Part shown: piece by piece, positions 28,153 to 45,800 of the stretch
Position numbering within the stretch: the stretch's first letter is position 1
Layout of the letters: the number at the start of each line of letters is the position of its first letter
From: Onchocerca volvulus
Taxonomy: Eukaryota; Nematoda; Chromadorea; Rhabditida; Onchocercidae
Assembly: GCA_000499405.2 (NCBI GenBank)
Contig: HG738138.1
Coordinates: forward strand, 16,407,054-16,471,053
Length of the DNA stretch: 64,000 nucleotides
Reading direction: 5' to 3'
Notes under the pieces: model-generated
The model's database searches: none
Told to the model about the DNA's origin: nothing
Seen by the model: the letters and a program-made list of their open reading frames with translations, nothing else
Program-made: the position numbers and the translations under genes

Positions 28153-28879
28153 ATCTTAAACCTCCGAAAGTTCTTAAACACGCGCCTTATCTATATTAAT
28201 TCAAAATCTTGGATATTGGAAAGTTCTTACCTATTGCTCTGAAAATTTGACACAACTTTGCATTCGAATACTCGCATGTTTTTATACATGCGTTACTGTA
28301 GCTCAGTCTGGTAAAGTGCAAAAAAAGAAAGGAGAAGGAACATGTTTCTAGTGTTAAGGAAAAAAAAAACTGATACTTCGTAATTTGATTTGTGGTTTGG
28401 TTAGATTGGAGATTGATTCGGCTAGGTCAGCATTAGGTGCGAGGAGGTATTTTGTGTCTTGTATGAGAGATGAATGCTGTTAAGAAAGGTTTTATTGATT
28501 GATAAAGAGTGATTCGTCGCAACAAACAATTATCAGAGAACATCTAGCCAAATTAATCGCTGGGTTATTCTTTCCTTTGTCGCTGATAGAAAAGAATACT
28601 GTTCAAGTAAACTGTTGAATTGTTAGTGCTGTTGCGTCGCTTTAAACTATCGAACTGGAACCCTTGGAACTCCGAATAACTGCTGTTGCTGCGTAATTTT
28701 TGTCGTTTATCTGTGAATTGAAGCGTTTTGGTGGTAAACATGTTTGTCGTCCCTTTGAACTATGTCATGCTACTTCACCTTTAGTATTTCTTGATCAGCG
28801 TAAAACATGATTCCATATTCAACAGTTACGCGATTAAAATTGTTCTGCATTCTAGTGCAACCCAACTGATGATTATAGT

Positions 28880-31200
28880 TTGAGCCGGCATGTTTTCATC
28901 CGCTCTATGACTGAAATATGTCTTTATTGCACGGCTCTGAAATTTAATGGAAAAACGAAAGGAATGTGTAGCGCCGCCGGAAAAATTAAACTGCCTCAAC
29001 TTGAAGAACCGCTAGAGCTATTAAAAACTTTGCTGGCCGGATATACCACCGAATCAAAGCGCCAAGAAATACAACTCGTATATCCAAATGACGTCGTTCG
29101 GCGCAGAAATCGTAACGTTATGACAAAAAATACGATACATGGAACTTGCGGTAAACTGAATTCAAATTCATCATGCATGATAGACGGAAAATACTGTAAG
29201 CGATATCCTCGAGCATTAATATCCAATACAGTTATAAGAAATGATGAATATCCTTTATACAGATGATCAGCAGAAGATGACGGTAAATTAGCAACCACGC
29301 AAATGTGGAATGGTGACATCGAAGTAAATAACCGGTGAGTTATTCCATATTCGCCTTTGCTGTTAAATGCCTACAAAGTGCTTAGCTTCTTCCTTTGCAT
29401 ATTGTTAGTAAATGTGCTCGGTCCAACCTCCTTCAGCAATAAAAAATTGTCAGCGGCGTTACACATGCTACTTTCTGCAGTGCATGTCAAGCTTTGAATT
29501 TATTGGAGAACGGCCGACATTGGAATGTATGCATTAATGACGAATGAAACACGTTAAATTCAAATCAAATTCGTACACTGTTTGGAATCATGTTGAATGT
29601 CTGCTCTCCTTCATCTCCAGCAGAGTTATGAGAGAAATATAAATCGCATATGCTGGAGATATTCTCCCTTGAATACGCAACGAAAATTCAAATATGAAAT
29701 GAATTTCACAGCAGAAATCCACAACGAAGCGTTGATAATGATTAAACATTTTTGCTTACAAATCGCGAACAAAGTTCCCGATCAATTGAACTTGTCATCA
29801 CCGAATCGCTGCTTCGTTCTATGTAGAATTGCATCGCGAACAAAATTACAACACGATTGTTTTTTGTCAGATATGCAATCAAATATTCCTAAGCTAACGT
29901 TTGAGCAAACGGGCATTTACGATCAAAAAATGCAAACTATCAATAAGAGAGTTGAAGAAATCTTCTTTTTTGATGCATCAGGAAGAACTGATAAAATGTT
30001 ACTAATTAGATTGATTTTGGCAGCAATTCGATCTCAAAATGATGTAGCTTTAGTTCTTGCATCGTCCGGAATAGCTGCAACATTACTACCAGGTGGAAGA
30101 ATTGCTCATTCTGTTTTGAAATTGCCATTGAGTATGCCATTGAAACTCCCACATACAATATTTCCAAAGCATCCAGCAAGAAGAAAGTATTGAAAAATGC
30201 AAATTTATTGTTTGAGATGAATGTCTTGATCGATCATTGCAAGATTCGTGTGGAAATACCAGACCATTTGGGAACGCATTAGTAGTGCTTGGAAGAGATT
30301 TCAGGCAAATATTATCTGCAGTTCCTCAGTCGACAACAACGAACGAAATAAATGCTTGCTTGAAATACTACTCTATGACGATACGTAAAGACGTTAGAAT
30401 TAACTACAAATAGGGTGTCCAGCTGCAAAACGATCGATCAGCTGGGATATTCTCACATCAGTTGCTGGAAATTGGGAACGGAAAGATGGCAGTTGATCTG
30501 ACCTCAGGACGAATTTCATTGCTTCATAACTCTTACAACTCTGTAACATCAAAAGAAGGGTTGGCTGAAAAAGTATTTCTCGATATTCAAACCAATTGTA
30601 AGAATCACGATCAGCTAAGTGAACGAACTATTCTTGCCTCCAAGAATAAAGACATCCGGTGAACTTCACACTAGTATTTAGTCTGACATTCAAAGCGGGG
30701 CAGTAACATGAAGTCCGTCGATACCGTTATGGAGACAGAGGAAGCGGTTAATTATCCAACAGAATTTATGAATTCATCCGATCTGCCGGGGATGCCATCG
30801 TATGTACTGCAATTGAAAATTGGCATGCCAATTCTTATGTTGCGAAATATCAACCAGCCAAAACTTTGCAACGACACGCAGCTTGCAGTAAAAAAAAATT
30901 AATAAGCAATGTCGTAAAGCAGCATTCTTAACAGACCTATCAAAGGTGAAGATGTCTTTATTCCTCGAATTCCTTTTACTCCAACGGATATGCCATTTCA
31001 GTTTAAGAGACTGCAGTTCTCCAATTCGATAGACGTTTGCATTCACCATCAACAAATTTCAGGGTCAATCTTTGGAATTGTGCGATTTAGATCTAGAGAT
31101 CGATTGCTTCTCACATGGAAAATTATATGCTGCGTGTTCTAGAATCATCAAACCAGATAATCTCTACATCTACACAGAATAACAAAAATTATTGTATACC
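28880..31200 (+). pseudogene. Helitron rep/PIF1-like helicase, degenerate
   Basis: Remnants of a Helitron replication initiator and helicase, in order, with frameshifts and stops. At 28915-29040 there is the N-terminal cysteine region (CLYCTALKF, GMCSAAGKIKLPQLEEP). At 29125-29265 there is IHGTCGKLNSNSSCM and YCKRYPRA. The central rep catalytic block is missing. From 29880 the helicase follows: FEQTGIYDQKMQ, a damaged Walker A (FFFDASGRTDKM where the family has GGTGKT) and ASSGIAATLLPGGRIAHS. At about 30270-30350 there is LGRDFRQILSAVPQ, then LLEIGNGKM and the C-terminal GEDVFIPRIPFTPTDMPFQF at about 30940. The end near 31190 corresponds to the usual C-terminal YIYTQN segment. No intact transposase can be made from this copy. 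Confidence 0.88.
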
Positions 31201-31359
31201 CTTCAAATAATTAAAGATTCAAAGATTGCGAAATTGTGTTGATCAGAATCAATCCTCAATGTGTCAAATTAACTTATCATAATGGCACATAGCAGATATT
31301 TAAGGATTTGCCCGATGAAATCCCTAAAAGGGCACTAATTTACTGATGAAATCCCTATT

Positions 31360-31593
31360 ATTTATAATAACTATTATTATTAATTATTATTATAATTATT
31401 AATTGTTATTATTACTGATTATTATTATTAATTATTATTATTAACTATTATTATTAATTATTATTGTTTGTTATTATTTATTATTATTAATCATTATTCA
31501 TTATTATTTACTGTTATTTATTATTATGTATTATTATTTACTACTGCTTATCACTATTTGTTATTATTTAATTATTAATTATTAATCATTATT
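31360..31593. repeat. TTA/TTAATTA simple-sequence tract
   Basis: About 230 bases of imperfect (TTA)n and (ATT)n, interrupted by single-base changes, inside the Helitron between the helicase remnant and the minisatellite. Confidence 0.9.
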
Positions 31594-31838
31594 AGAGAAA
31601 TGGGAGGAAAAACAGGATGAGAGAAAAAAGGAAGGCGGGTTATTGTCATCACTAGAGAGATTGGGGAAAGAAGGAGAATGAGAGAAGAAAAGGAAGGCTA
31701 ACTCTTATTACTATTAGAGAGATGAGGAGAAGTAGGAAAATGAGAGAAAAAAAAGGAAGGCTAACTGTTATTGCTATTAGAGAGATGCGCGGAAGAAGGA
31801 GAATGGGGAAAAAAAGGAAGGCGGAGTCAATAAACTCC
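31594..31838. repeat. four-copy minisatellite, 60-63 bp unit
   Basis: Units begin at 31594, 31654, 31716 and 31779 with AGAGAGATG-like starts, continue through a purine-rich AGAAGGAGAATGAGAG section and AAAGGAAGGC, and end in an ACTATT-like pyrimidine segment. The last unit runs into a 9-bp hairpin, AGGCGGAGT / ACTCCGCCT (31819-31842). Confidence 0.85.
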
Positions 31839-31860
31839 GCCTCCTCACTTATTTTTAGTT

Positions 31861-31874
31861 GTCACGTACGTGAC
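31861..31874. repeat. 14-bp palindrome conserved in both Helitron copies
   Basis: GTCACGTACGTGAC is perfectly self-complementary. The short copy has GTCACAGATGTGAC at 23641-23654, where the arms pair and only the centre differs. Confidence 0.85.
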
Positions 31875-32017
31875 ATGTGAAAAAAGTAATTAGGTCTATA
31901 TAAGATCACTCGCCTATTTGAATGCAAGGTTGTATCAAACTTTGAGAAAAATCGGTGGAGAACTTGAGGAGTTAATTGCGAAGTAACAGGTAGCATTTGC
32001 ATTTTTATTTATATAGA

Positions 32018-33049
32018 TTAATTTTGTATAGCATCATTGTTTTTCTTTTCAAGAAGAAACAATATAAATTGTTGGATTTTTTAGCATTGTTGAGGAAATT
32101 TTTTAAATAAAAGGAAAGCTAATTTATAGAATGGATTAACAGTGATTGTAATGATTGCAGTGTGAGATTTAAAGTGCAAAATGTATTGCAATGACAAATT
32201 GAATTGATTTTAAGTTGATAGCGATGTCATATTCGAGCAGGAAAGAAGGGAAAATATAGAAATTGAAAATATAAGACTTATATATATGCAAAAGTTCTAT
32301 CCTACGATATCAATTTTAAAACGATGAATTCAAAAAATTTATTTTCATTAAATAATTTTTTTCAACAATTATGTTACGGTTATTTTCATATCTATTTAAT
32401 GTCCTCTTTTCTAAATATTGTTTCTATTTATTGGATGCAATCTATATCTATTTTGTCATTTCACGCTTATTCATTTTGAATCTTCACGTACGTGTTCTTC
32501 CAATTACTATGTTTATATAGTACCCATGAGTTACTTCAAGTAATGTGGAAATATGGCTAGCAATGGAAATTTGGACAGAAAAAGATTCAGTATGCAATTT
32601 ATAGGATTGTAAAATACTTAACAACTTGTGATGAACAGTGTCAAATCATTTCTACAGTAACGTCCATTATCATTTCTCCGATAATACTCATTACCAGTTC
32701 TACAATAACCGTCCATTTAACAAAAATTAACATTACTTCTAATGAAAACAATCCGTTAGTATAGTAAAATATTGGTTACGATATGTTATTAGGGAGTGAA
32801 ATATTGCATTCCTAACTAAAATCATTACTATTTATCAAATAATCGACCAGAAAATAATGTTTCAATTCATTTTCATTACTTTATTTAGAAACGTGTCAAC
32901 TGTAACGTTAACGAATGAAGATGATAGTCGTACCAAAGATTGGTTCAATGAATATTCTGATTCCTGATTTTGAAATCTTCGTTATTTATATCGATAATTT
33001 ATGATAAACACGTGAGTAATTATAGAAATACAAAATGAAAGATCGATAT
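32018..33049. other. intergenic region
   Basis: About 1 kb between the Helitron end and the stop codon of the kinase gene. AT-rich, no exon recognised. It should hold the kinase 3' UTR. Confidence 0.5.
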
Positions 33050-39817
<6,768 letters not shown>

Positions 39818-42800
39818 TCAAAGTTGTAAATATTTTGACATAAATTCGATAATTTCATTAGCGTATTTTGCATTCCAATTCATCCGTCTCTTAATATCTG
39901 TTCGAATATGAGAAATAACAGGTTTTAATTTCTTCATAAATGGTCCATATTTTTCTTCGAATATATTCAGCTGAAAATAAAACTAAAGATTTCTAGTGTT
40001 AAATTAGAAAAACAATAAATTTTCGGATTTATTTCAACAAAAATCCAATCTTTTACTGATATATTTTAAGTATTACTATTGTTTTTTAATTTAAAAGCTG
40101 AAAATAAATATGAAAGCGTCTTCGAGAATAATGTTAAGAAAACTCGACAATTCCTCTTAATGATTATGATTGCATCATTTAAATACTATCCAAAAAAGAA
40201 ATAAATGAAGAAATCATATATTTTTTTTTCGTACAGTAATGTTTATTAAAAGTTATTTTCACATCCTTGTTTCATTCACATTTCTATTTTAAGAATATCA
40301 AAAGTTACCAATTAATTTACGCAAATCATGCATGCAATTTATCATGCAAGACTTGCATTTTAGCATCTGATGACTAATAAATTCAATAATTATATGTCAT
40401 TAAGCTGAAAATAAATATAAAAGCTTTTCTTTAATTTAGTTTACATAATCATAAAATCACCAACTTTTATCAAATCTTCTTTTGTTCCATATCCTCTTGC
40501 CATTTGAATCATGAAGAAAGGCCCATACTTTTCATGTCTATAATTGATAAATTTTCATTTTAATCAGCGCATTATGAAGTGAAATGTTAATTGCAATCAA
40601 TGAAATGAAAAATTAAATTTTGAAGAAATGCAATAAATAAAATTTACCTCTTAATAAGTTCAGCAAAATTATTGAATAAATACTGTTCAATTATTCCGTT
40701 ATCATAATTTTTCCTAAAAATAAAAGTTTTGTTTTTTTTTTCAGAAAATTAGTTCAGTGATAAATATAAAATGGTAGCGAAAAAAAGTTGAGTGAATTAA
40801 TTAATTAATTAATAATTTTCTATATGAAAATATTTTGTTGACATAAATCCAATAACCTCGAGAGTTCGTATAATTTAGGTCGAAAATCAGTGTCTTTCTC
40901 TTTTTTGGTCAATACTTCTTTTACCAATCTGAAAGAAAAAAAAAACTTTAGAAAATTGAGAGGAAACTTTATAGAAGGCTTTCAAATAAGTATTCTTCCT
41001 AAACGCGAATTATTATATTTTTAGCCATTGTGTTGAAAATTGAGCAACAAATCAAAGTTGGAATTTAAAATTAGATTGAAACTATTTAACTGTCTAAAAT
41101 AATTCCTTAATAAATAAATTAAATAGCAAAATTAAGCATTATATCTACTTACACTTCAATGTAAGAATGATTAGAGCTACTGGTAAGTGCGGAAAAAACT
41201 CTATCACGTTCAACATGATATTCTTCTGCGTGAAACTTGCTAATCATAAATTCCAATTCTGTCTGATTACCGTATTTGGATGCTACCATATAAGCAGTAT
41301 TCCGTAAGCTTGGTTCTATTCTTCAAACATATAATTAAATTATGGACGTTCTAAATTCATGATACTTTTTAGAAATAAATTACTGAACTTTTTGCTCAAG
41401 CAAATAACAAAATAATTAACAATTCTGTGCTATAAAAGCAAGAAATAATTTAATCTTTTTAGTAAATAAGTTTTGCCGCTATATCAGAACAGATCATATT
41501 ACTTGTTTCGTTTCGTACTATGATAATTAAGTTTTAATATTTCAATAGGTTACTAAAATAGCTTAAAAACATCCATAACTAGGGAAACAAATGAACTGAA
41601 ACCGATATAGCTTGTAAATTGCATTCATACAAATATTTAATAAATCAATAAGCCAAACCATTTTTTATGTTCTAAATTTATATAGCATATCGTCAAATGA
41701 TATTAATATCCTTACCTTTTTTTCTCATTGTTTCCAAATTTGGGGATAAAAAATTAAAATAAAAAAAATCAAGCTTGTTTTGTTATTTATTTTGCTTTCA
41801 TACAAATAAATAGCTATACTGGTTATATTCTTAACAACTGATGCGCTCAGTGACTGGATTTCGATCAAAGTTGAATGTAGATATCTTTTATATCCACAAA
41901 GATGGAAAAGAGATTGAAGAAGGAAGTTGGAATCTACACAGAAATATTAATTGGTTTCTAAAAAATCAGTTAAGCTAAATATGACTATCTATTAAATATT
42001 CCGGATGAAAAAGCAAACAACTTTGTAAATTCCGTTTTACCTGTTGCAAGGATTGCTGAGTATGTTTCGGGAACAGTTCTTGTAAAGTCCCGTCAAGCGT
42101 GATCGGAATATCTGGATACATCGTTCATATCCACCAGCACACATTTTTAAGTATATCAGTTCCCTTATAAATCTAAATCAAAAAAAAAAAAAATCACGAA
42201 AACTTCGGAAAACAGAAAGCACGTAACCATTTCTTCCATCTCTCTTTTCCTTCTCGTTTCACTGGTGTATCACCTACTTCAAATATAAATAAGTCTAAAT
42301 TAAAGATGGATAATTAATACACAATTATTTTGCTAAATAATATTCTAATTCGTACGTGAAAAGTAAACAGATGAAATAAACTTTCAACGTGTACACGTAC
42401 TCAAATTCCATATTGTATGAAGCATCTGAGTTTGTTTCAGCTTTAATGATTCGATCGTACGATGGTTCCATAAGAAATTGTATATATTTCTGCAATTTCG
42501 AATAATTACGGCCAAATCAAAAGTTCCAGTAAATGCTGCACCTCATCTGTCCCAACTTTCGAGAATGATCTGAAAGTGGTCGACGAGTTGGCAACTTGAA
42601 TTTCACAACCAAAGTTGCAATAGTTCGAGTGTCATCTATCCATCATCAGACAGTTCAAAGCTTACATTGATCAGTTCAATTACTTAAAGATCTAATTCTT
42701 CAAAAATTATGATAGCAATTGAAAGTTTATAAAAAATAAGATTTACATTGAAAAGTGACGCATTGGGATGACGATGCACGCGATATAAGATGGTTTCAAA

Positions 42801-45800
42801 TCGACTTAAAAAGGTAATAAATGGTACAACTTTTGTTTCATTCCTGAGATATAGTGACATTTTCATTGGTATCGTATACGGAATACGTCCAGTTTCAGCT
42901 AGCACAAATGCATCATCTGAAAATTCCCGAAATTATAGTGAAAACGAATGATTTTTTCCTAATATAAGGAAAACTCTGAAATATAGTCAAATCATCAGAT
43001 GATAGTTTCGTGAGTTTCAAAATGACTGCTCTCGATGAGATTCAGAATAATGGCTGATGAAAAAAAGTAAATTTAACTCTTTTAGGTTAAGTAGTAAATA
43101 AAATAAAAAGTAAGTGCCGAGTAATTTAAGTCGCGTTGAAACAGAAAAATAATTATGTTTGTAGAGTAAATGATCAATGAGAAGTTTCCAATAGTTAAGC
43201 TCATATTCGACACGATAATAACCGTGAAAATCTGGATCTAGCACAAACGTACGCGTTCCATGCAATAGTATTACTGAAATTTATGAAATAATCATTATAT
43301 ATTGATAATTCATTTATTTTTTGATATTTGACTTATCAAAATTATTGATTCGAAAAGCGATGCCGTAGCATTCAGATGTGATCATTTCTTTGGTACAATC
43401 GTCTTTTACTTCATCCGGGTCATGAATCAAGATATAACATATATAATGCGCATATGACAATGTCAGGACTGACTCGGATAATCAAGAAGTCATATGTTTA
43501 TCGGAATAATTAAATAAGAGATTGAATATGATATTCAGCTTACTTTTTTTACCTTCTTCTAACCAATTAACTTCACTGTGTCGATTTTCCCGTGTAAATA
43601 TTGGTACTTTCCATTGTGTATTGACAAATTCACTCTTATTATCAAAATCAAATATTTTTTGGGTGATTTCAAAGTAATTACCAACTTTTCGAACCTAATA
43701 ACAGAGTATAATATTTTATTTTAGTAAGATAAAACACTTTTACTTATCTCGGAGAAATAGTAATTGAAACACAATCGTTAATATTCTTATGATTATTTTT
43801 ATATTTTAAATAAAATTGAAGGACCAGCTATTCGTCTCTTTTATAATATGAATCTTTTCTCATATAAATTTGCATCTTTTAAGAATTTAAGTTCTCTTAT
43901 AGTTTTATTTATTTTCTTTTTATTCTCTTCATATCATTACTAATTTCCTTCATAGATTCTTCCTATTCCTATGCAATAACAACAAATTGATTTTGGTATT
44001 AAAAAAATTTTTTAAAAAATTTTTAAAAATTCAGAAATAATAAAAGAAAAAAGTGAAAACGAAATTACTAGCAAACCTTTAGCAATGGAAATCCTTTTTG
44101 ATAAATCCATGAATCAATATAATCATAAACCGAAAAATTACGGCCCAAAAAAGGATCACGATGATGATCGATTGCCTTGAAAATTCTTCAACAAGGATAG
44201 TTGGTGAATTAATTATGCAATAGTAATAATAATTAACTAATCGATGCAAAATAAATAAAAAAAAAAGACTTGGCAAATTGTTTCAAAATTTCGTTTCAGA
44301 TTTTAAATTTGATATATGTTTCTTAAAACTTCAAATAAAATTTAAGTTGTCATAAATATTCGCTTGTTTAATGTAGTGCATTTTTCATTATTATTAGATT
44401 ATTTATCAAATACACTAATTTTTCTTTAGAATGCTCATAATATTAGCTTTCAAATCTTAATTTATTTAATAATTAAAATCATATACTTACTTTGAAAAAC
44501 TAGTCAAGAAGTCATTCTTTCCAGCATTTGCATAAGCAAATTCTATCAGATAGAGATTTAATCCTTTACGAAATACTTCTTCCCCAATTGTTGATTCTAT
44601 CATACGGATTACTGCAGCTCCCTAGATATGTGATATTTGGAATATCGGTGAAATAAAATAAGTAATACAATAATGTATTCATCGTATTTACAATATTCTG
44701 TGGTATACGTATTTTCTATTGAAAGCATTGAAATCATTCAATCATTTAGCTAAAAATGACTTTTAATTTTGACGTTTGCTAGTTACTTAATTAGTGTACT
44801 ATTTATGATGAGCAATTTATAATATTAACTATGAATTATGGGTTCTCAAAGATCCATAATCTTTGTTTTTCGATTTTCTTGGTTTTCATAAAACTATCAG
44901 TAGTGACAACAGCATCGTTCAGTTGAACAGATAGTCATAATAATCATTCTAATCCATTATCATATACCATTCATTAAACTGCTCGATGCTGATATTCTCC
45001 CAAGAATCTAATTTAAGCAATACGGCAAGGACGAATGACTGTACGGAATCATATCAAATACCTTATTATAAATTATTTTGATATCTTGACCGTGTATACG
45101 ACCACTATTTTCTTTTAAACTTATCGGTTGCGTCACTGATGTATGCTGATCACTGGACAGTGCTTTTAACGTAATATCAGCCGCAAAATACTGTGACTGC
45201 AAGGAAATAATTATTCCACATTTGATTGAGAATTTCATCAAACATTTCAAATGAATTCAATAGATAATGAGTAAGGTTAACTAATATTTTTTTAAAAATC
45301 TACTTAAATTTAAACAAGCTACTATCTTTTCCTGAAAATACGATCTGACCGGAAAATAAATTTTCGCATATTTCTTCAGAATGCTTATAATATGATAGAT
45401 ATTTATTATTTCGTTTGCAATATAAAACGAACGCTTTTGAATTATAAAATAATAATATTAATATAAAATTACGTTTAAATAAATTTTTGGAAATGAGTAC
45501 TATTATATCTCTTAGCTAATCTAAGATTCGGTTTAATTTTCGGTATACAATCTGTTTTGATTTGAAATGGATTTAATTTAATTTAATGGTTAGCGTTGTT
45601 GGCACCTTTCCGAAAATCAGTGTACAATTACTGCAATTAATTTTGACTACCTTTAATGGGAATGTTAAGTATTATATCACATTTTGATACAAACTATAGT
45701 TTTTATCGCACTTTTTTTTCCTTTTCCACATTTTAGTGAAAAGAAAAAAATTTTTCATAGCACTTTTCATGTCGGAAAAAATTTCAGATATAAAATACCA

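Larger units (their letters stand above)
28111..32017. mobile_element. Helitron, decayed autonomous copy
   Basis: On the minus strand the element reads A|TCTATATAAAT at 32017 and ends in a hairpin followed by CTAG|T at 28111, the textbook Helitron termini with insertion between A and T. The hairpin arms (28112-28129 and 28135-28152) are 18 bp and perfect. The body carries rep/helicase remnants on the plus strand (28880-31200), an AT-rich TTA tract (31360-31593) and a four-copy minisatellite (31594-31838). The ends match the 441-bp copy at 23316-23756, which supports the boundaries. Coding and terminal polarity disagree; see findings. Confidence 0.7.

Noticed and set aside
28290..28316. tRNA-like A box (TAGCTCAGTCTGGT)
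   Set aside because: No B box, no acceptor stem and no anticodon arm follow; the sequence lies inside the Helitron body.
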